A stretch of DNA of 64,000 nt, taken from positions 45,125,591-45,189,590 of the forward strand of contig NC_088871.1 in the NCBI RefSeq assembly GCF_032884065.1, read 5' to 3'. Below, piece after piece: positions 22,621 through 34,623 of the stretch (positions within the stretch are counted from its first letter, which is position 1; each line of letters begins with the position of its first letter). A model generated the notes under the pieces. That model saw nothing but the letters and a program-made list of their open reading frames with translations, had not been told where the DNA came from and made no database searches. The position numbers and the translations under genes are program-made. This DNA is from Artemia franciscana (Eukaryota > Arthropoda > Branchiopoda > Anostraca > Artemiidae).

Positions 22621-25364
22621 TAATTTACGGTTTTCTGCCTTTCTTTGTGCTTGTGGAATTAGCATTTGACTGTCGCTCAAGGTATTTTTAGAAAAAAATA
22701 TTATCTTGAATTGAGAATTGTTTTTTTTTAAGTTTCTACCTCTGAAACTTTTTCGTTGCTGCAAAATCTACCTCCTCCTATGAAGGTGTGAAGAGCAGGA
22801 GAATCGCCTAGGAATTGTCCCCAACCTCTGATTCGTCATCTTTCGATGTTAAAATTTCTCTGCTCTATATTTTCTTAAGAATACTTTGTTCGAGTTCAAT
22901 TTCTGTATATCGTGACGTGAGGATGACATTATCGTATTCCGTAAGGGACAAAAATTATAGAGATCTTCTGCCATTCGGCGTATCCCCCCCTTATTGAACT
23001 CTGTACGACCCTCCGTTGCTTAGCAACAGAAAATTGTTTTTATCCTAACCAAGGCGTTAACACTTTTCCTGTGAGTGAAATTGACCAACAGTAATTGGTT
23101 TCACTATTAGTAAACAGCCGTAGAAAAAATCGAGCTGATACAGTTTTATTAACTTGACTACGGAGCGTTCGAAAACCTTACGGAGCTTTTCGTGACACTA
23201 GCGTGGCATGAAAAGGACACTAATGTGGCACGTAGTGTGCCACATGGTACTCTAAAAGTGCAGTTTGGGTGACATTTTTTGAATGGAGAGGCTGGGCCGG
23301 ACACATGGACGCGATAGAGAGCTAATTATGGGCTCATTACTCGACTAATTTTCTTATTTAATTGCTTTTTATGAATCTGATCAAGACAATCATAAAGTGC
23401 TATATGGCACCCAAAAAGTGTACCATGGGTTGGTTTTTCTTAAAAAAAAAATAACAAAAAAGGTGTTGCCCTTATAATTTTTTCTCCAAAAGTATTGGAA
23501 GCAACTGCCCCCCGCCCCCGAAACGATGCCACTGGCTGTAGGTGAGCTTAAACACCTGCATCCAATTTAAAGCCGGAAGAATAATTTGATAATATTTCCT
23601 CTCCGTACCCCCAACCCGTTCCTCTCAGTCGAATAATAATTTATTTGGCTCAAATTTTTTTGTTGTATCAGATAAAGATGATAGATTTTTTTATCTTTCT
23701 TTATCTTGGCCTTTTTAACGAAATATTAAAGGAACAAGACAGGAAATGCAGAATTATTCGTTTAAGTAAAGACTATGGACATTGAAGGAAATATTTTCAC
23801 TGAAAATCCAGATTGGATTTCTTATTTGATTAGCAGGTAAGGTCAATTTATATAAATAGTTCTATTATAAAAATTAAAGGCAGTTGGCAGTTTGCCAGAA
23901 CAAGCCAGCGATTGCAGCTTGAATGCTTTTAAAGCTATATTTAAAACATATAGGCTACATAATAATTTAGAAATTGAGTCTGGGGGATAGTTTAAAAAAA
24001 AGAAGCAAAAACAGATGAAATCCGGATATTTATATTTGAAAATCATTTTTGTTTGTGTGTTTTTTTTTTAGTTTGATCAATGCCAAAAATGGGCGGGACT
24101 TAAAATAGTTTAAGAAACTTCATTTTAGAAAACTGTAGTACTTGAAGCATAGGTTATTTCAGAAACCATTGTTAACCCTACATTCAGCAAGGAAGCGCTT
24201 ACTTCGATCAATTTTCAAGTAATCAAGGTTGATTTTCAAAATGAAGGCGTAAATAGGGTTTTCAAGATAAAGGACAAAAATCGAAAAACAGTTGCCAAAA
24301 ACTTTTTGTATCCCCCTCCCCAGGAAATACACTAATCCTAAAAATTTCGAGCAGTGCTGTCTTAAGTGATGTCCTTTTGTATTTTTTTCGTACAAAATAT
24401 AAGAAGATAAAGAGGAATTTTCTTAAGTCAATGAATAAAATATAATATAGAAATAAGCGAATGTTTTGGCTATATAACCAATAGTCGTCTTCAGTGAAAT
24501 AATATTTTAAAGAAAAGAAAAGAAATATTTGCTTAGGTTGTATCTTCTATTTTACGTCTTTAGAAAATCCTTCGTTAATTTCTTATATTATTTTATGGGA
24601 AGACAGTGTGGTCTTCGTCATGGTTATCTTTGTGTGCAGAATAATCTTATATAGGGACCATTTTATATAGGGACCTAAGAAGAGGATTAGAGGGGGCATG
24701 GACATTACTCTTGAGTAGGATCCGCACTTTCAGTAGCCCCAGACTTTTTGGGGCGTTCCGGAATTCCCCCCCCGCAAAATTGGGTTCTTCGAAATTTCCC
24801 CAAATATTTTGTGTTGATGTTCGCATGTTGACGAACTTATAATTTTGGGAGATTTTTGAGAACCCAATGATCTTTCAGAAAAGCCTCGACAAATTCAGTG
24901 ATAGTGGAAGTGCTGACTAGGATTACCCTGTCATGTATGTTCTGACGAATATTTACAGCTAACGAACAGGTTTTTTCAGTCCAGTCATTTCAGTGAACTG
25001 ACTGTTTGAATACTTTTTTTTCAGCTCTATCACTTTTGAAAAGACCTTTGCACCATCATAGCGGATTGTTATTATCTTATCCCTATATACACTGTCTCCC
25101 CCTGTACTTCTAATAATTAGTATTGGTATATTCAATGCAGTGTCCAGACTGCGGAGTGGGTCATGGTTTGACCTCTCTCCCTTCTGCAATATGAAAACCT
25201 CCAAAATACGCGCTATTTGACTATATTACTACTGCTAACAACTCAACGCAGCACCATGTTACCTGAAGACAACAGAGCTGTGCACGCTCCTCCTTCATTA
25301 CAATTTGTTCAAAGCCTCCCTCTTTACACCCCTCTCAAGAAGTTATAATTTCGATACTTACCTA
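22621..25364. other. Stretch without recognisable genes
   Basis: No coding region, RNA gene or defined element can be supported. A small direct repeat, TTATATAGGGACC, occurs twice at about 24649-24676. Confidence 0.45.
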
Positions 25365-25372
25365 TTAGCCAG

Positions 25373-26440
25373 TACACACTCGCGAAATTAAGCATGAAAA
25401 AACGGGTTTTAATTTCAATAAAGCAGTGAACAAAAAATAAAAACAAAACAACACCTTAATTAAAAAATATTCCGAAAATTTCGGCCCCACATCCGGGATC
25501 TTTTATCAACAGAAAAACCAACAACGAAAAGAACGAAAAAACAATTGTTTAAAAAAAATAATACACACAAGAAAAACACGAAAACTAAACACATGAAGAA
25601 AAATATAAATAAGAACAACTCACATTATAAACACACTTCCAGCATTGACGTTACAACATAAGAAAAGAACAAAAAAACAAAGCGAATGTATATTGTGAAA
25701 CCATGGGTCCCTCTCCTCTGAACATTCAGTGTATAAATGGGAATCTATTAAAAGTTATATAGATTCTTTTTATACACTGAATGTTGAGAGGAGAGTGACC
25801 TAAGGTTTCACTATAGACTTTCGCTTTGATTTTATTCTTATGTTGCAACATCAGTGCTGGAAGTTTTTTTTATAATGTGAGTTGTTCTTATTTATTTATT
25901 ATTATTATTATTTTTTCTTCTTCATGTGTTTAGTTGTCCTGTTATTTATGTGTGTTTTATTTTTTAAGAACAATTTTCTTTGTTTTTTGTTCTAGTCGTT
26001 TTTTTCCGGTGAGAAAGGCTCCCGGACGTGAGGCCGAAATATTCGGAATATTTTTTATTAAAGTGTTGTTTTGTTTTTATTTTCTGTTCAATGCTTTGTT
26101 GAAATTGAAACCCATTTTTTCTTGCTTAATTTTTCGTAAATGGAAAAGCAGTGTGGTCTAAGAAATTATTTACACACTTGAACCGGTTTCTTGCTGTTTG
26201 TATATGGAGACAAGTAGCTTCGGCTCAGTGAAAATCTACATTGTAGCTATATTTTAATAAATATTTAGTTGGTATTTCGGTTAGGTTAGGTTACATTTTG
26301 CATGCAGCCCCGCTCTGCTTAACCCCCCCCCCCTAATGTGAAAATATGCAACCCAAATTACATATATACTATCTATCTCCCAAGCGTCTCAATTGTTTTA
26401 ACCCCGTACCTGTAGATCCAAATTCTCGAGTGTGTACTGG
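25373..26440. mobile_element. MITE-like element built around a 755-bp hairpin
   Basis: Outer inverted ends CCAGTACACACTCGCGAA (25375) and TTCTCGAGTGTGTACTGG (about 26418) match the ends of the small MITE at 54198-54528. Inside, 25385-26140 is a long inverted repeat. Left-arm landmarks are the GCGAAATTAAGC start, TTCCGAAAATTTCGGCC and CATTCAGTGTATAAA. They reappear inverted on the right as TTTATACACTGAATG, GGCCGAAATATTCGGAA and GCTTAATTTTTCG. Between hairpin and right end lies a C-tract motif with CCCTAATGTGAAAATATGCA, also present in the 54-kb copy. There is no transposase, so it is non-autonomous. Confidence 0.7.
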
Positions 26441-26499
26441 GTAACAGATAAATATCCATAATTTCTTTTAAATCCTTCATCCTCTTCCCAGTTCATTCG

Positions 26500-26620
26500 G
26501 GGACGACCTCCTTTTCCTTTGGTCTTAGATGAATCCCCGAAAAGGACGATTTGGACGACCAAATGGATTTTCCTTTGGCCTTAGATGGATCGCCGAAAAG
26601 GACGATTTTCGGCGATCTGT
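26500..26620 (+). repeat. Short direct duplication, about 65 bp
   Basis: TTTTCCTTTGGYCTTAGATG followed by ATCSCCGAAAAGGACGATTT occurs twice, at about 26511 and 26567. It lies just outside the I-like LINE and has no apparent function. Confidence 0.65.
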
Positions 26621-26789
26621 CATTCTTCATCCGGAAAACGCGGCCTTAAAAATAGTTAAACAGTTTTTTTCTGTAACCATCCCCTAAATGTTCACGCTCC
26701 TCCCGACGGTTATGCTTGCGCATCTCTCTCTTTCCATCCCTAAAGGTATTCTAAACAGGTGTGTTTTAAATCTTAAATAGACCACGTGG

Positions 26790-26805
26790 AATAGTAAGAA
26801 TTAAA
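26790..26805 (+). repeat. Target-site duplication, left copy (16 bp)
   Basis: AATAGTAAGAATTAAA here is repeated exactly at 32456-32471, bracketing the I-like LINE. A perfect 16-bp duplication indicates an insertion recent enough to have escaped mutation at this site. Confidence 0.9.
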
Positions 26806-27012
26806 AAAACTATAACAAGCGTATAAGCTCTGAGTTGGATGGACGAAAAGCAAATTATTGAATGTGAATTCTAAAGACTTTAAAGTTATCCAATTCAAAC
26901 GTCACAAAGTTGAAAAGTAGGGACTAGAGTTTTAGTGTGGAAGGAGATTAAATATTGTTAATTTGGAAAGACTTAAAGAATATATTTTGCAAGAAGAGGA
27001 AAGTGACCAATA

Positions 27013-28561
27013 ATGGAGCCATCAGGGGCTCCAGTCAAAATCCCCTATGGCTACCAAAATATGCAAGGACTAACAACAGTGCCTGTAATTAACCAGTACG
27101 GGCAAATGTTTATACCAATCCAACCTTCTAATAGCCCTAATAACATGTGCTTGCCTAATGTATCATCTTATGTACCAATGGTACCCACGCAAAATAGATA
27201 CAGCCAACTACTTGATCAGGAGTACCCACCCTTACCAAGAAGCAGAGAAGCATATAGTGAACAGGAAATAGACATGTTTGATTGTGTTAACCCTTATGTT
27301 GTAGAAGGTGTGAACCCTGAAATAGACAACAAATTAGCTACAAAAAGAAGAGCTACAGATACTGACTGTCAACAACCTCAATCGAAACAGCATAATGTAG
27401 TGAATAAGGATGGACTCTCATCCCAGGTTCCAAAAGATGGAAAGAAAGGGATAAATAAGGAGCCAAACCAGAGACAGTGGGTGTCAACCAAATTAAATAT
27501 TAATAAAGAATTTGATATACCAGAAGAAGAACTTTTCAAGATTGGAATGGTCATTGAAGTAAAGGAGGAAGAGGAATCAAAAAGATTCCCAGAAGATTTC
27601 AGACTTTCAAAGTGCATGAAAGAAATATTAAAAGAAAACAAGTTTGAGTTTGAAGTTTTTGCCCAAAGAAGGAAAATGGTTATTTTTGTAAAAAATGAGG
27701 TGGCAGCTGAGAAAATTTTGAAGCAAAGTCAAATGTGTGGTTTGGCAATAGAAGCCAAAAGAAGAGGTGAGACAGTAAGAGGGATAATCAAGGGAATACC
27801 CCTTGATGTTTCAGAGGATGATGTTTTAGATAGTTTAGATAGCCCAATTACAATAATTGGGGCCAAAAGGCAAAAAAAGATTTAACAGAGAGACTAGAAA
27901 AATGGAAGACAGTCTAGCAATACTGATAACATTTGAAAATAATTTCCTTCCTCCAGTGGTCTGGATGGGGGGGAGGAGGCGGATTGTGCATGAATATAAG
28001 AGACAATTGCTACAATGTCATAAGTGCCAAAGATATGGACATGTAAAGAAATATTGCCCAGCAAAAGAAGAAATTTGCTTACGATGTGCTGGAAAGCATG
28101 CATCTGGACTGTGTCAAATGAAGAACAACAATCTACAAAATAAAACATCACTATACAAATGCATTAATTGTAATGGTAACCATCCATCAACTTCAATGCA
28201 ATGTATTGTCAGGCAAAGGAATACTGAGATTCTAAAAGTTGCAGAAAGACATCAAATGAGTTTTAGAAGAGCAGAAATAGTTTATAGGTCATATGCTGAA
28301 GTGACTAACAAACAAGCATATAAAGAACAAGCAAAAATCAACGTGCCTTTTAGGGATAATGAAAATAGTCAGATGCAGCAAAGAATAGTGAGTAATACTA
28401 TAAATAAGATTGTGATTGGTCTAGTGTTGTCACCAGAAATTTTAAGCATAGAGAACCTGCCTATCAGAGAAAAAGTCGATAAACTCTGTAGTTTTATTGA
28501 AAGTTTGGGAATCATGCAAATGAATAGCAGCCATATTTTGAATCAGTGCATAAATAAATGA
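27013..28561 (+). pseudogene. I-like LINE ORF1: gag-like zinc-knuckle protein, one frameshift
   Basis: From the ATG at 27013 an N-terminal disordered, Pro/Gln/Asn-rich region of about 150 residues is followed by an RRM-like/PRE_C2HC-like region (FEFEVFAQRRKMVIFVKNEV, VRGIIKGIPLDVSEDD). The frame closes at 27885 just after an A7 run (27872-27878) and resumes one base over in a frame ending at 28561. The second part carries three knuckles: CHKCQRYGHVKKYC (CX2CX4HX4C), CLRCAGKHASGLC (CX2CX3HX4C) and CINCNGNHPSTSMQC (CX2CX3HX5C). A one-base slip in the A run explains the break, though translational slippage is not excluded. The protein would coat the element RNA. Confidence 0.88.
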
Positions 28562-31500
28562 CTGTTAAATCAAACATAACAATTATGTCTTGGAATGCAA
28601 GATCATTGGTTAAAGTGAATAAGGATCTAGTGCTAGACTATTGCATTAAGAATAATATAGACGTTTTTTGCATTCAAGAGACTTATCTGAAACCATATAT
28701 AAATCCATCATTCAGAGATTATAAAATAGTGAGATTAGATAGATGGAATAAAGAGAGAGGTGGAGTGATTATTGGAATTAATAAGGAAATCAATTATACC
28801 CCAATTTATTTGTCAATGCAGGAGGATTACCAAATGGAAGTTGTTGGATGTAAACTATATCTTAAAAATAGAGTAAAGCTGAATATATTCAATATTTATA
28901 TACCAGACGGTAACCTACTCTTAAGTGACCGTGGTCTAGAAAAAATTATAGATACAGTGCCTGGAGGGGAGAAAGTATTGATTATAGGAGATTTAAATGC
29001 ACACAACGGTCTTTGGTGTGGATGTGGAAATGATAATAGAAATGGAAAAACAATCTATGAATTTTTAATGAAAAACTCAGATATCTGCCTGCTTACCCCA
29101 AAGGATTTACCAACTAGAATTAATAGCAGAACAGGAAGATCAGTGACCATAGACTTGACCATAGGGTCAGCCTCATTAGCATCAAAAGTATCAATAACAA
29201 GTGATAAGGAATCTACCCTGTATAGTGATCATTTTCCCATTTTGGTAGAGATTTCTCAAGATAATAGTATATACGCAAATTATGAAGTATCTAGTAAAGT
29301 TAATTTAAAGAAGATTAATTGGGGAGCTTTTAAGAATAAATTACAAGAGACAGACGTTCAGTCACGAGTGAACTGTTATGAAGATGTCAATGGGAAAATA
29401 GAGACATTTCAAAATTCACTCCTAGAAATAGCGCAAGAACTGGCTCCAAAAAGTGAAAGAGCTCCTAGTCACCGCAAACTGAGTGTTTGGTGGAACAATG
29501 AATGTACAATTGCAAAGAAACAGTTATTAGAAGCAAGAAGAAGGTATAGGCAGCTCCCAAACTTTGAAAACTTTCTAATGTTTCAAAGACAATATGCAGC
29601 CTTTAGGTGACAAACATTGGAAGCAAAGAAAAATTCGTATCGAGAATTTCTGGAGAAGTTAGATTTTAGACAACCTGCAAGTAGAGTTTTTAAAACGGTG
29701 AAAAAACTGATTTCAGGGAATAAAGAAGATAATCGTAACCCACCCTTGATTGTTAATGGAGAGGAGATAGTGGAAGAACAAGAGAAAGCGAATAAAGCAT
29801 TAGATTTTGTAGAGTCAGTGACTGGAAGACCAGAGGATTTTAATGAGGAGGAACAACTTACATTTGCTAAGGTAATGAGACTCTCTAAAATAGAAAATGA
29901 TATAGATTATAATAGACATTTTACAGTAAAGGAGATAAACAAAGTGATTCAAAAGTTACCATTAACAGCACCGGGGTTAGACATGATTTACCCACAGTAT
30001 ATCAAACATTTAAGTGACAAATGGATAAAGACATTGTTAGAAATCATTAACAAGGCCTGGGAAGATGGAAAATTTCCGAAAAAATGGAAGGATGGGGTAG
30101 TGACTATGATTCCTAAACAAGGCAAAGATAATTCAAAAATTGAAAACTTAAGGATGATTACTCTACTACCTGTCTTAGGAAAAGTCTATGAAAGAATGGT
30201 TAAGGAGAGGCTTACATGGAAAGTGGAAAAAACTAACACTTTGAAAGATGTTCAATGTGGTTTTAGAAAGAACAGATCTACTACAGAAGTGTTACAAATG
30301 TTTGTAAATGACGCAGTATATTGTTTGGAAAATAAGAAAATCTGTTTAGCAGTTTTCTTCGATGTGAGTAGTGCTTTTGATAGTATGGTTCATCGACATA
30401 TATTAGAAGGAGTGATTGCAGCAAATGTTAGAGGACGTTTACTACGATTTTCTTATGATTATCTACAAGAACGAGAAGTGACAGTAAAAGTGGGCAAAGC
30501 ATACTCGGAAAGAAAGGTACTGAGAAAACGCGGTGTTCCACAAGGCTCCTCATTGGGGCCTGATTATTACAACATAAGTGAATTTGATATACCACTGGAT
30601 ACAGGAGAGGATAGAGCTGCAATTTTCGCTGATGATAATGGAATGTGGATAGTGTGTGATAGTATTGAGGAGGGGTAAAGGGTGGCCCAGGAGAAAATAA
30701 AATTAGTGGAAATGTGGGCCAAGGTAAATTGTGTGCAGTTTTCGGTCCATAAAACAAAAGCAATGATAATCACGCGAAGGAAAAAGTATGCGACTCCTCT
30801 CCTTTTTCTAAATGGGGAGCAAATTGAAATCGTGAATGAATTCAAATGGCTTGGAATTACAATTGATAGAAATCTGACGTTTAAAACTCATATAAGACAG
30901 TTAAAGAGAGCATGTGCCAAAAGATTAAATATTATGAAAATGTTAAGTGGAGCAAATTTTGGCCCAAAACCCGACTTTTTGATAGAATTTTATATAAAAT
31001 ACATAAGAGCAAAAATAGAATACGGAGGAATAATTTATATGGCAGCGTCAAAGTCGTTGTTAGAGGAGCTGGAAACTATTCAATACAACGCTTTAAGGAC
31101 AGCTTTTGGAGCAAGAAAGACAACTCCACGGAGCTTTCTGGAATCAGAGAGTGGAATTGAAAAGCTAGCCAGCAGGAGAGACATAGCAACATTAAAGTTT
31201 TTACAGAAGACATGGATAGCTGACCAGTCAAACCCAATTAAATCAAGAATGCTAAAAGAGGGAAGATTGTGGTGTTCATGGAAAAAACAGTTCGGTATTG
31301 TGAGGGCAAAGGAGATAATGGAAGAGTTTCAAATGGATTGTCAGTTGACATCAATGTTGAGAGTGCCCAATATGTTCATAACCCCTCAGTGGGAATCCAT
31401 TCCATACCAGTGCAATACTGAATTTGAAAAGTGGGATAATCTAGATTGTGATCAATCATTCAAGATGACAAAAGAGATGCAATATCTTGACACTGTAGAT

Positions 31501-32370
31501 ATCTTCACAGATGCATCCAAAGTGGACAATAAAGTGGGGGCTGCTTTTGTAATCCCCTCCAAAAATATAGTTAAATTAATCAAATTAAGTGACATAACTA
31601 CAGTGTTTCAAGCAGAATTAGTTGCAATAGCCAAAGCAGTGAGATACTTAATAGATTCTGCATCTGCAGGTGAAAATTATAGAATTTGCTCGGATTCAAA
31701 GAGTGGTTTGGAGGCAATAAAGAATATTTATGTAGAAAATAAAGTAGCTCCCGAAGTGATTTATTGCCATGAAGAATTACAGAAACTACTGGAAAAAGGA
31801 GTAACTATCACATTGGATTGGGTACCTGGACATGCGAACATTAGGGGAAATGAAATGGCCGACACTGCAGCAAAACAAGCATCCATAGAAGACGGGCAAC
31901 CACTTGCAAGTGTTACGCCCAGGATGGTTAATCAAATTGGAGAAGTGATAAAGAAATTGAAAATAAGGACACTCGAGGACACTCGTGCGTTCTCAACAAA
32001 TAAATTTATTATACAAAAGAAAGAAAGGCGATTTGAAAAGAAAATGTATGGAGCGCTATGTAAATCTGAAGCCAGGGTGATATTTAGACTAAGGTCAGGT
32101 CATGCAGGAACTCAGGCATATAGAGCCCGTTTTTATAATGATGATCCGAGATGTACATTTTGTGGAAATGAGGAAACGGTAGAACATCTTTTATTCGATT
32201 GTGAAGGAACAGAAGACAGTAGGAAGGATATTCGAAAATTTATTAGGGAAAACAGAATTCGACAGAATAGTGACATACTAAGCGGAGCAGGCTTGAACAG
32301 TGATTGTGCTGATGGACTTAAGTTGATATGCAAGTTTTTAAAGGATATTAATCGGATAAATCTTATATGA
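28558..32370 (+). pseudogene. I-like LINE ORF2: endonuclease, reverse transcriptase and RNase H, two in-frame stops
   Basis: One continuous frame of about 1270 codons, interrupted only by TGA at 29608-29610 and TAA at 30676-30678. Endonuclease: MSWNARSL near residue 11, IQETYL, GDLNAHN near 144 and SDHFPIL near 223. Reverse transcriptase: LPLTAPGLDMIYPQYIK, CGFRKNRSTTEVLQMF, FFDVSSAFDSM, RGVPQGSSLGPDYYN and FADD at 30625-30636. RNase H: IFTDASKVDNKVGAAF near 983, SDSKSGLEAI and DWVPGHANIRGNEMAD near 1087, with catalytic Asp, Glu, Asp and His positions apparently kept. A C-terminal CTFCGNEETVEHLLFDC motif is typical of Jockey/I elements. Both stops look like single substitutions, the first directly after the endonuclease-RT linker. 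As read, only truncated proteins could be made. Confidence 0.9.
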
Positions 32371-32440
32371 ACCAAGTGGTATAGTGATCATAGTACAAGA
32401 AGCCTCCTGAGTCCTTGCGGGAAGAGAGGAGGAATCATCC

Positions 32441-32455
32441 AGTTCAATTCAATTC
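32441..32455 (+). repeat. LINE 3' tail of TTCAA repeats
   Basis: Three TTCAA units end the element directly before the right target-site duplication. I-type elements characteristically end in short simple repeats rather than poly(A); this unit differs from the TAA of the Drosophila I element. Confidence 0.8.
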
Positions 32456-32471
32456 AATAGTAAGAATTAAA
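32456..32471 (+). repeat. Target-site duplication, right copy (16 bp)
   Basis: Exact repeat of 26790-26805. The pre-insertion locus would have contained a single AATAGTAAGAATTAAA followed by CGCTACTCC. Confidence 0.9.
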
Positions 32472-33010
32472 CGCTACTCCTAGGGGATTTGTCCAGCGGG
32501 TTGTCCGCTTTCAAAAATCGCGTATGCTAGATCACGCTTGCTACAAAGGGGTGTGGCGAAACTGTGCCACTCAGAATGGAACAAGTGACACCCAAAGATG
32601 TACACCAGGTGGCGGAGAGGGAATAACCCTTCAGGTTGAGGTAGCTCACGCAACCGTCAAAAATAACCGGAACATAATTGGAACACTTGTTGATTTTTTT
32701 TTATATGGATCAGAATCCTCGAATGTTAATTTGAAACTTGTGTCCGTCCGTGCGATTTGTTTGTAATGGTCCGTTTTTCGTAGCATTTCTTGTTTTCCGG
32801 CAATTTTCCATAAGACAATTTTCCAGCAGATCCTAGATTCATATTAGTAGACTACTAATTTTTAATAATTGCTCAAACGCCGTTTTTACTGTTTAAAGTA
32901 AATAAGCTCTCTTTCTACCTCTTTACTTAAATTTATTCACGATCTTGTAAAATATAGTTAAAGGAAGTAAAAAAAAAGAAAGAAAAGGCATGAACATTAG
33001 CTAACATAAA
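32472..33010. other. Non-coding spacer
   Basis: No feature recognised; AT-rich with short unsupported reading frames. Confidence 0.4.
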
Positions 33011-33014
33011 TCGT

Positions 33015-33155
33015 TAGTTCGTATTTTGTCGTATTTCGTTATTCGTAACGTAGTTCGTTAGTCGTTTCGTATTGTCATTGTATTCGTAGTCGTATCGTTT
33101 TTCATATTTCGTTGTTCGTTCGCAATTCGTATTGTTAGTTCGTATTTCTAATGAA
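33015..33155 (+). repeat. Degenerate TTCGTA minisatellite
   Basis: About twenty variants of TTCGTA, TTCGTT and TCGTATT in succession. A short-period degenerate repeat. Confidence 0.75.
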
Positions 33156-33164
33156 TTTAGTTAT

Positions 33165-33245
33165 TTCTGTAGAAGTTGAATTTACTTAAGAGTAATGTGA
33201 ATTTACTTAAGAGTAATGTAGTTGAATTTACTTAAGAGTACCTGA
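33165..33245 (+). repeat. Three direct copies of a TTACTTAAGAGTA unit
   Basis: GAATTTACTTAAGAGTAATG occurs at about 33178 and 33201, and a third copy ending GTACC at about 33224, with TGTAGTT spacers. Unit length is about 22-27 bp. Confidence 0.8.
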
Positions 33246-33616
33246 AGCCGATTCTTGTCTCTAAGAAACAACGGCCAAATAAATTATGTTCAGCACAAAG
33301 GGAAATTAGATCTTTAGAGGAGGAAGTAAAAATGGAGCTTTGAATAGATTCGGTAGAGGAGGAGCGTGCGGGGCTGTAATGCCCTTGGATGCCTTAGCAT
33401 TGAAATGACCTGCTAGCAGTAGGTGTATTAGCGATAGTAGTAGTGAAATAAAGCAAAGCTATGTATGCTATCGAAAAAATGGCAAAAATTTTCATAGATT
33501 CAGTGAAAATGAGAATGTTTTCATTCACAGAAATACGAAAGTTCCGTACTAAAGGTTAAGTAATTTCTTATACCTTTCTGTCTATCCATCTATAGCTAAA
33601 CCAAACTTTTAATCGG

Positions 33617-34623
33617 TGACGTCAGTAGTACCTCCATAGGCACTTTAAACGGGCCCATAGCCACTACTCTTTTCTTCCTTAATGATTTAGGATCACGAAG
33701 AAGTTTAATGGCGATTCCCTCAAGACGCAGGTGTTATTAATTTTCTTCAAAATGCAGGTGTTTGTTACATAATAGGGAATGTTTTCTAAAAGATACAGGT
33801 GTTGTTACGTAATAGAGTATTTTTTCTTTGATTATTCAAGAAACCCACGAGGACCAGGAAAAGACTTCAGGGACCCGTCGAATAAAGATGGAAACGTACG
33901 CGTTGCGTAATAGTTTCTTCAATTGTTTAAAAACCCGAGAAAGCAAGGAAAAAACTTCAGGGAGTACCACCAAATCAAGATATAAAGGTAGGCGTTACAT
34001 CATAGGGAGCGTTTTCTCCAAGAAACCCTTCAAGAAATATTCAAGACGTTTTTCTTCAAGATGTTTTCCAAGACATTCCAAGACATTCCAAGACATTTTT
34101 CTTCTAGACATTTTTCTTCAAGATCTCTTTGGTTTTTATGTAATAGTGGATGTTTACTTATATTAAGTGTAATGTATTCTCGCTTGACTTGTTTCTTCGG
34201 AACCCGTGGGGAATCTCCGCTTGTAACTGAGGAGGGCACACACGTGGAATGTTAAGTTATTGACGGTGCACACGTGATTGCTACGTAATGATAGTACACA
34301 CGCGAGTGTTACGTAGCGCTGGCGCACACATAGGATGTTATGTAATACTTTAAGAACTTTTTTCTTCATGATTTTAATTTTCTTTCGAAGCGTTTTTTTT
34401 TCTTCGAGGCGTTTTTTTGAAATCCCATTTTCTTCAATACTTTTTTCCGGGGAATCTTTGTATTCCAAAGATTTTTGTCTGCTTTAGGATTCGAAATCGA
34501 TTTCTCCTCAACGAAATGGAGCGCTAGACACCTGGACCAAGAAAGACTTTCTAATGTTTTGATTAGGGAAATGGATTCTACGGAACAACCTATTCCCTGC
34601 ATGGAGAATTCCCTGCACACTTT
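33617..34623 (+). repeat. Foldback-like element, left inverted arm
   Basis: 1,007 bp. From outside inwards: TGACGTCAGTA end; two copies of a CAGGTGTTGTTACRTAATAG module (33740-33830); ACTTCAGGGACCCGTCGAAT; a block of TTCAAGA/TTCCAAGACA decamers (34020-34125); a block of CACACGTG/TACGTAAT modules (34235-34345); then AAGGATT-like sequence and CATGGAGAATTCCC at the inner edge. Short frames inside are not genes. Confidence 0.75.

Larger units (their letters stand above)
26806..32455 (+). mobile_element. Full-length I-group-like LINE with RNase H
   Basis: A 5.65-kb element bounded by identical 16-bp target-site duplications. It has a 5' UTR of about 207 bp and ORF1 with three zinc knuckles. ORF2 carries endonuclease, reverse transcriptase, RNase H and a C-terminal Cys/His motif. 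A short 3' UTR ends in three TTCAA units instead of poly(A). ORF1 and ORF2 overlap by ATGA. Three CCHC knuckles plus RNase H place it in the I/Jockey group, most like I-clade elements; this is inference from architecture. Only one indel and two point stops separate it from an open element. Confidence 0.9.

Noticed and set aside
24959..25204. 81-codon minus frame sharing LDTALNI with a frame at 21892-22113
   Set aside because: The shared phrase reflects a short nucleotide similarity (around CTGAATATCA/TTGAATATAC), too short to define a gene or repeat.
27013..32370. Treating the LINE frames as host genes
   Set aside because: Endonuclease, RT, RNase H, zinc knuckles, TTCAA tail and a 16-bp target duplication together show a retrotransposon.
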